64,000 nt of DNA, taken from contig NZ_CP066149.1 in NCBI RefSeq assembly GCF_023206395.1, positions 2,604,001 through 2,668,000 of the forward strand, written 5' to 3'. A model generated the notes under the pieces. It was not told the origin of the DNA and searched no databases. It saw nothing but the letters and a program-made list of their open reading frames with translations. Made by a program: the position numbers and the translations under genes. This document shows, one piece after another, positions 36,719 to 45,398 of the stretch. Origin of the DNA: Vibrio sp. ED004. Its GTDB lineage: Bacteria; Pseudomonadota; Gammaproteobacteria; Enterobacterales; Vibrionaceae. How positions within the stretch are numbered: the stretch's first letter is position 1; each line of letters opens with the position of its first letter.

Positions 36719-37795
36719 ATGTGTAGTTCGGGCCAAGAGAAAGTCAGAAAAATAATCCATGTCGATATGGATTGTTTTTACGCAGCTGTAGAAATGCGAG
36801 ACAACCCATCTTACCGAAATCGACCGCTCGCGGTGGGTGGGCATGAAAAACAACGCGGTGTGCTGAGCACGTGTAACTACGAAGCGCGTAAGTTTGGCGT
36901 TCGTTCTGCTATGCCTACAGGTAAAGCGCTGCAACTTTGCCCTAACTTACTGGTTGTGCCGGGAAGAATGTCAGTATATGTCGAGATATCTAAGAAGATC
37001 CGCGAAATCTTTTCTCGATATACCTCAGTGATTGAGCCGCTTTCTTTGGATGAAGCGTTTCTTGATGTGACTGACTCAAAACAGTGCCATGGCTCGGCGA
37101 CTCTCATTGCTGAGTCGATTCGTCGTGATATTTGGAACGAACTCAACCTAACGGCTTCCGCAGGTATTGCACCGATAAAATTCTTGGCGAAAGTCGCATC
37201 GGATATGAATAAGCCTAATGGGCAATTTGTTATCCCTCCTCAAGACGTGCAAGCGGTGATCGATGAATTACCCCTCGAAAAGATCCCGGGCGTTGGCAAG
37301 GTGAGTATTGAAAAGCTGCATCAAGCGGGCTTCTTTACCTGTAAAGATATTAAAGAATCTGACTATCGCGACCTGCTGCTCAAGTTTGGCCGCCAAGGTG
37401 CGTCACTTTGGAAACGCAGCCACGGCATTGATGACCGAGAAGTTATCATTGAGCGTGAAAGAAAGTCGGTAGGCGTAGAGCGAACCTTCACTCAAAACAT
37501 ATCGACCTATGCTGAGTGTTGGCAGGTGATAGAAGACAAGCTCTTTCCTGAGCTCGAAACTCGATTAGAAAAGGCTAGCCCAAGTAAAGCGATCATAAAG
37601 CAGGGGATAAAACTCAAGTTTGCCGACTTTCAGCAAACCACTATCGAGCACATACATGCATCACTCGATCGTGAACATTTCAAAGAGCTCTTGAGTGAAA
37701 TACTGAAAAGACAGCAAGGAAGAGAGATACGCTTACTAGGCCTAAGTGTGATGTTACAACCCAAAGATCAGATGCGTCAACTGAGCTTCTTTTAA
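36719..37795 (+). CDS. dinB: DNA polymerase IV (Y-family, translesion)
   Basis: Pol IV copies past damaged bases and causes untargeted mutation under SOS. The 358-residue product matches E. coli DinB from VRKIIHVDMDCFYAAVEMRDNP onwards, with metal-binding Asp in VDMDCF and the catalytic pair in SLDEAFLDVT, helix-hairpin-helix near IPGVGKVS, and the beta-clamp binding tail ending LSFF. The ATG used lies after the LexA box; its ribosome site (AAGG) is a little distant, and an in-frame upstream TTG is not better. The gene is divergent from the cyclase gene. Confidence 0.94.
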   Translation: MCSSGQEKVRKIIHVDMDCFYAAVEMRDNPSYRNRPLAVGGHEKQRGVLSTCNYEARKFGVRSAMPTGKALQLCPNLLVVPGRMSVYVEISKKIREIFSRYTSVIEPLSLDEAFLDVTDSKQCHGSATLIAESIRRDIWNELNLTASAGIAPIKFLAKVASDMNKPNGQFVIPPQDVQAVIDELPLEKIPGVGKVSIEKLHQAGFFTCKDIKESDYRDLLLKFGRQGASLWKRSHGIDDREVIIERERKSVGVERTFTQNISTYAECWQVIEDKLFPELETRLEKASPSKAIIKQGIKLKFADFQQTTIEHIHASLDREHFKELLSEILKRQQGREIRLLGLSVMLQPKDQMRQLSFF

Positions 37796-37813
37796 AGATA
37801 ATGAGTTAGTTGT

Positions 37814-37848
37814 ACCGACTAAGCTTCATAGCCTAGTCGGTTTTTTTA
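37814..37848 (+). terminator. Rho-independent terminator of dinB
   Basis: ACCGACTA and TAGTCGGT form an 8-bp stem, with AGC...GCC additionally able to pair partly in the loop, followed by seven T's. Confidence 0.85.
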
Positions 37849-37858
37849 TAGGTAAGAG

Positions 37859-39793
37859 CTACCTAGGGAGCTGCTTCACTCGCGCTAAGGTATCACTGAA
37901 TGGTTGTTGCTCTAACTTTCCGTAGCCGACCATTTTGCTGGCTTTAAGCTTGGTTGAAAGTGGGGTGGCGATTCCACAGAGAAAACGAGTAATCGCTTCG
38001 TCGGTAATCAACTGTTGGCTCGCAGAAATGAACTCATGAATCCATGTCATTACCGTTTCGTCATCAACGGGCTCAACATCAACGGTTGGTAAGGTTGCTA
38101 CTTGACCGCGGCATACAGAACAGTGATCACACTTGGCTGGTGCTTTGTCATCGGCAAAGTAACTTGCAAGGCGTGAGCTTAGACAGGTGTCGGCTTCAAA
38201 GAAGTTCAGCATCTGATTAAGACGATTGATTTCACTGTTCTCTTTTGCCTTAAACAACTCAGTTAATCGCTCAGATAATTGCATCATATCTTCAGAGGTA
38301 TTGTGAATCGCGTAGACATCCGTGATCTGTTTGCTTTCTAGCTCAATCCAACCCTGTTCGTTGAAGTAATCAATAGCTGCGATAACTCGTTGGCGATCCG
38401 CTTGGAAGTGTGTCCAGAGCGCCTCGAAGTCGACTTGGCACCAGACTCTTGCTTGTGGTGAGCATTGGAAAATCGCTTCAACAAAGTTACGACGTTCACC
38501 TTGGAACTGCTCGCAGATCTGCTGCTTAGGGCGAATGAACTTAAATTTGTAATCCGCGAAGTAGCTGTACTTTGGCTCAATCACTCCCTCAATTTCGAGG
38601 TAAACCAACAGTGTTTTAAGCGGCAGCTGACGAATGTTGGATTCACGCGATAGTTGATTAAGCATGATCTCCCATTGATTCGAGCCTGAAGCATTAGTGT
38701 TTTGGTTTTCGTAGATCTCTTTTAATACTGCTTGGATCGATATGTTGTCTGGCGTATCGCCAAATACAAAGTTCTCTAGTGTGCTCAAGCCGTGTTTGTT
38801 CGCGAGCAATATACACTCAGAAGCTTGTCCGTCTCGTCCTGCTCTGCCTATCTCTTGTGAGTAGTTTTCTATCGATTTAGGAAGATCAAAGTGAATCACT
38901 CTGCGAATATTCGACTTGTCGACACCCATACCAAATGCAATGGTTGCCACGATACAGCTAACGTCATCACTCATGAACTGATGTTGAATAGCGTCTCTAT
39001 TTTCAGGCTTGAGACCGGCATGATAAGCCACGGCATTTACGCCAGCATTACGAAGTTGCTGAGCGACCATCTCTGCTGTTTGTTGAAGAGTGACATACAC
39101 AATAGTCGGAGCGAGAGAAGCTTGGTTGACGACATTGCACAAGGTTTCTAGTTTGCTGGCTTGTTCACAAGGTTGAATTGAAAGGTCTAGGTTTTGACGA
39201 TAGAAGCCAGTAACCACAACACGCTCTTCATCGATGTCAAACTTAGACTTCATATCTTGGATAACAGAGGTCGTCGCGGTTGCTGTGAGCAGTAGCACTT
39301 GAGGAATATTAAGCTGCTTTTGGTATTGAGGAAGCTTTAGGTAATCAGGTCTGAAGTTGTGACCCCATTCCGAGATGCAGTGTGCCTCATCGACCACAAG
39401 TAACGAGATAGGTACTTGGGAGATAAACTGACGAAAGCGTTCGTTCTTCAAGCGCTCAACCGAGATCATAAGGATTTTTGTGTCACCGTTTCGTACGGAC
39501 TGCATAACCTGTTGTGTGGTTTGTCTGTCCTGGCTTGATTCGATGGCAGCCGCGCTGATGCCTTTACTGTGTAAGAAGCTGAGTTGGTCTTTCATTAAGG
39601 CTAACAGTGGCGATATCACCAAGGTTAAATGAGGAAGCTCTAATGCGGGCAATTGGTAGCAAAGCGACTTGCCTGATCCCGTCGGGAATATCGCGGCTGT
39701 CGAATGACCAGATAGAACATTATCAATGACTTGCTTTTGTCCGTTTCGCAGTGAATCGAATCCGAATACTTGTTTTAGCTTCTGCTCAATCAT
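37859..39793 (-). CDS. RecQ-family ATP-dependent DNA helicase lacking HRDC domain
   Basis: This is a superfamily-2 3'-5' DNA helicase of the RecQ group. The 644-residue product has Walker A FPTGSGKS (residues 36-43), DEAH box VVDEAHCISEWGHNFRPDY, TATAT motif, motif V VATIAFGMGVDKSNIR and motif VI QEIGRAGRDG. A zinc-binding region follows with Cys in ADTCLSS and CDHCSVCRG (about 555-585). There is no recognisable HRDC domain; the C-terminal about 60 residues are unlike E. coli RecQ. It is therefore probably a paralogue rather than the main RecQ. AGGTAGAAC precedes the start. It is convergent with dinB; the specific substrate is unknown. Confidence 0.88.
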   Translation of the reverse strand: MIEQKLKQVFGFDSLRNGQKQVIDNVLSGHSTAAIFPTGSGKSLCYQLPALELPHLTLVISPLLALMKDQLSFLHSKGISAAAIESSQDRQTTQQVMQSVRNGDTKILMISVERLKNERFRQFISQVPISLLVVDEAHCISEWGHNFRPDYLKLPQYQKQLNIPQVLLLTATATTSVIQDMKSKFDIDEERVVVTGFYRQNLDLSIQPCEQASKLETLCNVVNQASLAPTIVYVTLQQTAEMVAQQLRNAGVNAVAYHAGLKPENRDAIQHQFMSDDVSCIVATIAFGMGVDKSNIRRVIHFDLPKSIENYSQEIGRAGRDGQASECILLANKHGLSTLENFVFGDTPDNISIQAVLKEIYENQNTNASGSNQWEIMLNQLSRESNIRQLPLKTLLVYLEIEGVIEPKYSYFADYKFKFIRPKQQICEQFQGERRNFVEAIFQCSPQARVWCQVDFEALWTHFQADRQRVIAAIDYFNEQGWIELESKQITDVYAIHNTSEDMMQLSERLTELFKAKENSEINRLNQMLNFFEADTCLSSRLASYFADDKAPAKCDHCSVCRGQVATLPTVDVEPVDDETVMTWIHEFISASQQLITDEAITRFLCGIATPLSTKLKASKMVGYGKLEQQPFSDTLARVKQLPR

Positions 39794-39938
39794 TTATGTT
39801 CTACCTGATTTAATAAGTGTCGTATTGATGTTAAAGCGCGCGTCTATTCATGATAGCGTCGCTCGTTGAATCAAATGTCTTGCACCTGATTGTACCTAAT
39901 TCTATTCTGTAGCTCCTATAGAAAAGCACCCCAATAGT

Positions 39939-40412
39939 ATGAATAAGTCTGAGCTTCGACAAATAATCATTGAGCAACTCGAAACCCGATTACGTATCGC
40001 GCAGTCCGCTACCCAGCGTGCCATTGACGCCGCGACCGATGAAGAGACAGTGCCAGAACACAAGTACGACACCTTGGCTCTAGAAGCTTCGTATCTTGCC
40101 CATGGACAAGCGGTTAGAGTGCAAGAGTGTGAAGATGATATTCAGTGTTACCGTAACCTTGTATTGCGTGATAGTGAAAAGATTACGGTGAGCAGTTATG
40201 TGGTGGTGATTGACGAGCATAACCAATATAAACACTTTTTCATGGGGCCGAGAGTTGGTGGACTCTCTGTTATGTGGAATGATCATGAAGTTGCTATCGT
40301 GACCGCGAACGCGCCGTTTGGTCAGGCTCTAATGGGTAAAGAAGTTGGCGATGAAATTGAGTTTAAGGTCGCTGATAAACAGTTTTGCTACGAAGTTATA
40401 TCTATCGACTAA
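39939..40412 (+). CDS. GreA/GreB-family (GreAB C-terminal domain) protein
   Basis: The 157-residue product resembles transcript-cleavage factors. The N-terminal half (to about residue 75) is helical with a predicted coiled coil and acidic tip residues (ATDEETVPEHKYDT), as needed to enter the RNA polymerase secondary channel. The C-terminal half has the FKBP-like fold pattern of GreA/GreB, ending GQALMGKEVGDEIEFKV. It is distinct from normal GreA or GreB (both about 158 residues, with different N-terminal motifs), so it may be a regulatory homologue of the Gfh/Rnk sort. The ribosome site is poor. No co-transcribed partner is visible. Confidence 0.72.
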   Translation: MNKSELRQIIIEQLETRLRIAQSATQRAIDAATDEETVPEHKYDTLALEASYLAHGQAVRVQECEDDIQCYRNLVLRDSEKITVSSYVVVIDEHNQYKHFFMGPRVGGLSVMWNDHEVAIVTANAPFGQALMGKEVGDEIEFKVADKQFCYEVISID

Positions 40413-40500
40413 CTAACTGGCTAATAGATATAAAACGTTTCTCTGACAAAGAAGCATAAACCCAAGGTATAGTAATTTGTCAGATTGATGAGAGGGTGTT

Positions 40501-41277
40501 ATGAAAAGCAATGTATTTATGAAAAATAATGTATTAATTGCATCACTAACAGCGGTTATTGCTGTTGTGAGTCTGCCAACGTTTGCAGCGCAGTGTCGAG
40601 TTGATTTGAAGAATGAATTACGAATCGACGACCAAAAAGTCGAAATCCATCAGGTGAATGGCGATACAGCGGTCTTCGATGAAAACAATGACCTCTATAT
40701 TCATGGCGAGAAAGTTGAGCTCGATGCTGATCAACAAGCCGCGATAGAGAAGTATCGTGACAGCATGAGTGAGTATTTACCTCGCGCAAAGCAAATGGCT
40801 AACGAGAGTTTAGCATTAGCCAATGACGTTATTGATGATATTGCTGCTAGCCTAGATTCGCCTGAGTCGTTTGATAACGTAAAAGAGTCAATGAAGACGT
40901 ATTTTGCTGAACTTGAGGCGCGTTACTACAAAGATGGCGAGCTAGTACTGCCAGCAGACAGTTTCGACTCGATGGCAAATGGCTGGTCTGAAGATTTCGA
41001 GAAGGCTAAGGAGATCTTTAACCAAGAGTTTATCTCGAGTGCTTTCAATGCAATGTCTGAAAAGATGAAGCAAGAGGGCGGGCTAAACCTGACTGAATTG
41101 GCTGACAGCATGGCGGATCTCAAGCTTAAAGTTGAAGAGCGAATGAAAGAACATGCTCAGCAAATGCAAGAAGAAGGCACTGAGTTCTGTGATTCACTTG
41201 ATGAGATGGCAGAGCAAGAGCAAGAACTGCATGAAATTATTCCGAACCTAAAAGATTACCAAGTATTCACGATTTAA
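40501..41277 (+). CDS. yggN: YggN-family periplasmic protein (DUF2884)
   Basis: The 258-residue precursor has a signal peptide (MKNNVLIASLTAVIAVVSLPTFA, cleavage about residue 30) and then a mature protein beginning AQCRVDLKNELRIDDQ, the pattern of the DUF2884/YggN family. The mature part is highly acidic and helical with likely coiled coils from residue 80 to the end. GAGAGGGTGTT precedes the first ATG; an internal ATG six codons on could also serve. The function is unknown. It stands alone with its own terminator. Confidence 0.85.
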   Translation: MKSNVFMKNNVLIASLTAVIAVVSLPTFAAQCRVDLKNELRIDDQKVEIHQVNGDTAVFDENNDLYIHGEKVELDADQQAAIEKYRDSMSEYLPRAKQMANESLALANDVIDDIAASLDSPESFDNVKESMKTYFAELEARYYKDGELVLPADSFDSMANGWSEDFEKAKEIFNQEFISSAFNAMSEKMKQEGGLNLTELADSMADLKLKVEERMKEHAQQMQEEGTEFCDSLDEMAEQEQELHEIIPNLKDYQVFTI

Positions 41278-41299
41278 TTCGAGTCTAGTAATGAATAGC

Positions 41300-41328
41300 A
41301 AGAGCACCGGTTGGTGCTCTTTTTGTTT
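41300..41328 (+). terminator. Rho-independent terminator of yggN
   Basis: AGAGCACC and GGTGCTCT pair over 8 bp around GGTT, followed by TTTTGTTTG. The next 225 bp to the symporter gene are AT-rich with no visible gene. Confidence 0.88.
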
Positions 41329-41553
41329 GTATTGTTCGCCTTGTGATAAGTATCAATTTTGTGGTCGAGCTTTGTTGATAATCCTTTGGTGTTTATGTAC
41401 GGAAAACTATCGAACTGGGTTGTTGTTAATTTTGTGGTTCTAAATAGCGTATTGATTGTAAAAATCAGAGAATTGTTCATTTATTGGTTGTGTCTATCAT
41501 TACTTTTGATTACTGTACTTTTCAACTAGTTCACTGATTTTTATGCGGGCAAT

Positions 41554-42915
41554 ATGGACCAACAATCTTCCTCTTCAAGAGAGCTATTTAGTTCTCGTTT
41601 GGGTTTTATTTTAGCAGCGGCTGGTGCAGCGGTTGGCTTGGGTAATATTTGGGGTTTCCCAACCCAAGTTGCAAGCAATGGCGGTGGTGCTTTTCTGCTT
41701 GTTTACCTAATCATGATCTTCGTGGTTGCTTTCCCTATGCTGGTGGTTGAGATGGCGATTGGTCGTCATGGTCAAGCGAACCCTGTCGATAGTATGCGTT
41801 CACTAACTGCTAACCCGCTAGGCAAGAAAGTCGGTGAATTTGTTGGTTGGATTGGTCTCAGTGTTCCAAGCGCAGTGCTTGCGTTTTATAGCATTGTCGG
41901 CGGTTGGTTGATCTGCTTCCTAATCGGCGCTGTTGCTGATCTGATTGGTTTAGAGGCGATTTCGGATTGGTTTAAAGGCTTCAGCGTTGAGCGTAATGTC
42001 TTTGGTACAGTTGCGTTCTACGTACTGACGATTTTGATTGTGCAGGGCGGTGTTAAGCAAGGTATCGAGAAGTGGTCGACGCGTTTAATGCCGGCATTGT
42101 TTGTATTGTTCGGCCTATTGTTTGTCTACATCATGACGCAATCTGGTGCGATGGAAGGCTTAAAACATTACCTAGTTCCAGACTTTGAGAAGGTGTGGGA
42201 TAGAAAGCTGATCCTAGCGGCGATGGGACAAGGCTTCTTCTCGCTCACCATTGGTGGCTGTTCAATGTTGGTTTATGGCTCTTATTTAAGTAAGAAAGAG
42301 AACCTGCCAAAAATGGCGATGAACGTAACTTTGGTTGATACTGCTGTTGCCTTTATTGCGGGCTTAGTGGTTATGCCTGCGATGTTTGTTGCGATGCAAA
42401 AAGGCGTTCAAATCTACGCAGAAGATGGCTCGCTGTTAAGTTCTGACACGCTAGTGTTTACAGTTCTGCCTTTGATGTTTGATAGCTTAGGTGTGCTTGG
42501 TCAGATCTTTGCGATTGTTTTCTTCTTATTGCTAACGATTGCCGCACTGACTTCTTCTATCTCAATGCTAGAAGGTCCGGTAGCGCTAGTGAGTGAGCGT
42601 TTCAATACTAGACGAACGCCAACAAGTTGGGTGATTGGTGGTGCTATTGCGCTATTTAGTGTGGTGATTGTTTACAACTTTGCAGCGATGTTTGGCATGG
42701 TGGCGATGATAGCGACTCAATACCTTCAACCGATTGCTGCATTGATGTTCTGTCTGTTTGGCGGTTGGGTATGGAGCCGAGCTTCAAAAGTGAAAGAGCT
42801 TGAGCAAGGTTGCCCTGATTTTCAGCTTGGTTGGTTTGGTAAGGTTTGGCCGATGTATGTGAAGTTCGTGTGCCCAATCTTAGTTGCAACAGTAATCTGG
42901 GCTTCTTTCGGATAG
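41554..42915 (+). CDS. Sodium-dependent neurotransmitter:sodium symporter (NSS/LeuT) family transporter
   Basis: The 453-residue inner-membrane protein carries the LeuT-fold signature GAAVGLGNIWGFP in helix 1 and GGGAFLLVYL in helix 2, and about 11-12 membrane segments. Family members couple Na+ to amino-acid uptake (tryptophan, tyrosine, leucine and others), which fits a sodium-energised marine bacterium with Na+-NQR, but the substrate is not decidable from the sequence. It ends with its own strong terminator. An odd but normal feature of bacterial members is the absence of large extracellular loops. Confidence 0.9.
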   Translation: MDQQSSSSRELFSSRLGFILAAAGAAVGLGNIWGFPTQVASNGGGAFLLVYLIMIFVVAFPMLVVEMAIGRHGQANPVDSMRSLTANPLGKKVGEFVGWIGLSVPSAVLAFYSIVGGWLICFLIGAVADLIGLEAISDWFKGFSVERNVFGTVAFYVLTILIVQGGVKQGIEKWSTRLMPALFVLFGLLFVYIMTQSGAMEGLKHYLVPDFEKVWDRKLILAAMGQGFFSLTIGGCSMLVYGSYLSKKENLPKMAMNVTLVDTAVAFIAGLVVMPAMFVAMQKGVQIYAEDGSLLSSDTLVFTVLPLMFDSLGVLGQIFAIVFFLLLTIAALTSSISMLEGPVALVSERFNTRRTPTSWVIGGAIALFSVVIVYNFAAMFGMVAMIATQYLQPIAALMFCLFGGWVWSRASKVKELEQGCPDFQLGWFGKVWPMYVKFVCPILVATVIWASFG

Positions 42916-42952
42916 TGACCAGCTAACGGCTACATCATTATATTTGCTATTC

Positions 42953-42987
42953 AAGGCCACTCTTAATGAGTGGCTTTGTTGTTTTTA
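42953..42987 (+). terminator. Rho-independent terminator of the NSS transporter gene
   Basis: AAGGCCACTC and GAGTGGCTTT pair over ten bases (one G-U) around TTAAT, followed by GTTGTTTTTA. Confidence 0.85.
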
Positions 42988-43008
42988 GCGGCACTAAGAA
43001 GATAGAAA

Positions 43009-43039
43009 AAAGGCGCTGAACATAATATTCAGCGCCTTT
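43009..43039 (-). terminator. Terminator of the lipB-lipA unit
   Basis: AAAGGCGCTGAA and TTCAGCGCCTTT form a perfect 12-bp stem with a 7-nt AT-rich loop; the minus strand continues with T's (TTTTTTCTATC). The plus strand also has T's after TTTG, so it can act in both directions. Confidence 0.9.
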
Positions 43040-43063
43040 GTATTTTTAGTTAAGCAATCGTGA

Positions 43064-44029
43064 TTACTTAATTTCCATACCTTGAGCTTGTAGATCTGCG
43101 TGGTAAGAAGAACGTACAAACGGACCACATGCAGCGTGTGTGAAGCCAAGTTCAAGAGCAATCTCTTTCAGCTCGTCGAACTCTGAAGGCGGCACGTAGC
43201 GTTCTACTGGCAAGTGGTGACGGCTTGGTGCTAGGTATTGACCTAGTGTCAGCATAGTTACACCGTGTTCGCGAAGATCTTTCAGTACTTGAACGATCTC
43301 TTCTTTCGTCTCACCAAGGCCCATCATTACACCAGACTTTGTTGGGATATCTGGGTGTTGTTCTTTGAACTTCTTCAGTAGATCTAGAGACCATTTGTAG
43401 TTCGCACCTGGACGCGCTTTACGGTATAGGCGTGGCGCTGTCTCTAGGTTGTGGTTGAATACATCTGGCGGGTTGTCTTTCATTAGGTCAAGCGCAACGT
43501 CCATACGACCGCGGAAGTCTGGTACCAGTGTTTCGATACGAATATTTGGGTTTAGTTCGCGAATCTCACGGTTACAGTCAGCAAAGTGCTGAGCACCGCC
43601 GTCACGCAAGTCATCGCGGTCAACTGAAGTGATTACCACGTACTTCAGTTTCATGTCTTTAATTGTCTTAGCCAGCTTCTTCGGCTCTTCCGCTTCAGGA
43701 GCAACTGGACGACCATGAGCAACATCACAGAACGGGCAGCGACGTGTACAGATAGCGCCAAGAATCATAAACGTTGCCGTACCGTGGTTGAAACACTCGG
43801 CTAGGTTCGGGCAAGACGCTTCTTCACAAACTGAGTGCAGGTTGTTTTTGCGCATTGCTGATTTGATTTCTTGGATACGATGGCTGTCTGAAGGAAGTTT
43901 AATCTTCATCCATTCAGGCTTACGTAGAACTTCTTTCTGTTCAGCAGGCATATTCTTTACGGGAATTAATGCCATTTTGTCAGCGTCACGATATTTAACG
44001 CCTTTTTCCATTTGGATTGGTTTGCTCAT
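43064..44029 (-). CDS. lipA: Lipoyl synthase LipA
   Basis: LipA inserts two sulfurs into protein-bound octanoyl groups, making lipoate on E2 subunits and GcvH. The 321-residue product has both Fe-S clusters: the auxiliary one in [12 protein letters not shown] and the radical-SAM one in CTRRCPFCD, plus the terminal RSSYHA segment with the serine ligand of the auxiliary cluster. It follows lipB by four bases, so both are made together. Confidence 0.97.
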   Translation of the reverse strand: MSKPIQMEKGVKYRDADKMALIPVKNMPAEQKEVLRKPEWMKIKLPSDSHRIQEIKSAMRKNNLHSVCEEASCPNLAECFNHGTATFMILGAICTRRCPFCDVAHGRPVAPEAEEPKKLAKTIKDMKLKYVVITSVDRDDLRDGGAQHFADCNREIRELNPNIRIETLVPDFRGRMDVALDLMKDNPPDVFNHNLETAPRLYRKARPGANYKWSLDLLKKFKEQHPDIPTKSGVMMGLGETKEEIVQVLKDLREHGVTMLTLGQYLAPSRHHLPVERYVPPSEFDELKEIALELGFTHAACGPFVRSSYHADLQAQGMEIK

Positions 44030-44033
44030 GATT

Positions 44034-44693
44034 TTATGCTTCTGCTGTAATGTTACTGGTGGCTTGAATGTCTACTTGGTCATAGCCGAGTAGCTCTACG
44101 AGCTCTTGTATTAACTGTTGCTCAACGTTTTCTAGTTCACTTGGTCCGCCAAGTTGGCTGACCTGTGCCATTTCCATTCCTTGATAACCACATGGGTTAA
44201 TACGTAGGAATGGAGACAGGTCCATATCAACGTTCAGTGCTAGCCCATGGAACGAGCAGCCGCGTCGAATACGTAATCCGAGTGAACAGATTTTCTTGCC
44301 ATCGACATAAACACCAGGAGCGTCAGGTCGGGCAGCTGAATCTATATTGTAAGCTTTCAGAGTATTGATTACGAGGTTCTCAATATGAGTAACCAAATCA
44401 CGCACTCCGAATTTTTTACGGCGGATGTTAATCAGAAAGTAAGCAACTAACTGACCTGGGCCGTGATAAGTCACTTGGCCGCCGCGATCGCTTTGTATCA
44501 CAGGGATATCACCGGCATTTAATACATGCTCAGCTTTGCCTGCTTGTCCTTGAGTAAAGACAGGGTTGTGTTCAACCAACCAAACTTGGTCTACGTCTTC
44601 TTCCGTGCGTTCGTCTGTGAACTTATGCATGGCTTTCCATACAGGTTCATAATCCTGACGGCCTAATTTTTTTACGATTAGCTTATTTTGCAA
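44034..44693 (-). CDS. lipB: Octanoyl-[ACP]:protein octanoyltransferase LipB
   Basis: LipB transfers octanoyl from acyl carrier protein to lipoyl domains. The 219-residue product shows [32 protein letters not shown] and the catalytic cysteine in INPCGYQG with the lysine in the [16 protein letters not shown] region. It lies downstream of ybeD with a terminator between, then lipA directly follows: the dacA-ybeD-lipB-lipA order of enterobacteria. Confidence 0.96.
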   Translation of the reverse strand: MQNKLIVKKLGRQDYEPVWKAMHKFTDERTEEDVDQVWLVEHNPVFTQGQAGKAEHVLNAGDIPVIQSDRGGQVTYHGPGQLVAYFLINIRRKKFGVRDLVTHIENLVINTLKAYNIDSAARPDAPGVYVDGKKICSLGLRIRRGCSFHGLALNVDMDLSPFLRINPCGYQGMEMAQVSQLGGPSELENVEQQLIQELVELLGYDQVDIQATSNITAEA

Positions 44694-44843
44694 AGCGGCA
44701 CTCCCTCAAGGATTAATAAAGTGAACGCATTATAAACGCGAAACATGATTCTAACTACAGACGGACTGCAAGGTTTTTCAACTTTCTTTGTATTTATTTA
44801 AAATTAAGTTGAATGAATTTGGTGTCGATACTGTGCTTTAAAC

Positions 44844-44872
44844 AAAAACAGCGGCAATAAGCCGCTGTTTTT
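44844..44872 (-). terminator. Terminator between ybeD and lipB
   Basis: AAAAACAGCGGC and GCCGCTGTTTTT form a 12-bp stem around AATAA, with T's on the minus strand. It ends the ybeD transcript; lipB must then use its own promoter, which would lie in the AT-rich sequence 44694-44840. Confidence 0.85.
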
Positions 44873-44888
44873 CATGCGTAATCGAAGA

Positions 44889-45164
44889 TTACAGAACCAT
44901 ACGAACGATTTCGATCTCGCCCAGTTCTTTGTATAGCGTTTCTACCTGCTCAATTGACGTCGCAGTAATATTGATAGAAACAGAGTGGTAGTTGCCTTTC
45001 GCACTCGGTTTTAGCGTTGGGCTGTAGTCACCAGGAGCATGACGCTGGATCACTTCTAGCACTAGCTCAGTCAGTTCTGGCTTAGCGTGGCCCATTACTT
45101 TGTAAGTGAATGAACAAGGGAACTCTAAGAGGTCTTTTAGTTTTGCATCAGAATTGATGTTCAT
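44889..45164 (-). CDS. ybeD: YbeD-family (DUF493) regulatory protein
   Basis: The 91-residue product aligns with E. coli YbeD (87), an ACT-domain-like small protein, with [33 protein letters not shown] and [13 protein letters not shown] placed the start at the ATG with GGAG six bases upstream (MNINSD). An ORF start 24 codons earlier adds a tail not found in the family. The position between dacA and lipB is conserved. A role linked to lipoate or envelope control is guessed from position only. Confidence 0.92.
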   Translation of the reverse strand: MNINSDAKLKDLLEFPCSFTYKVMGHAKPELTELVLEVIQRHAPGDYSPTLKPSAKGNYHSVSINITATSIEQVETLYKELGEIEIVRMVL

Positions 45165-45287
45165 GATTAGCTCCAAAAGGCTAGACTTTCGCAAATTGGC
45201 GATAGTCGATAAAAAGCGTGTTCGGTCTACAGACACGAGAAATAAGGCGGAATATTACGTGTAAATATCACCGAACTCAAGATCAAC

Positions 45288-45310
45288 AAAAGCCGCACAT
45301 GGCGGCTTTT
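45288..45310 (-). terminator. Terminator after dacA
   Basis: AAAAGCCGC and GCGGCTTTT pair over 9 bp around a 5-nt loop; the minus strand continues TTTGTTGATC. It separates dacA from ybeD. Confidence 0.8.
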
Positions 45311-45398
45311 GTTTCGTTAATGAGTAAATAATGAACTTACTCATTAGGTTAGCTTTCCAATAAGCTTAGGTTTTGTTTAGAACAAACCTTTTACTTAC

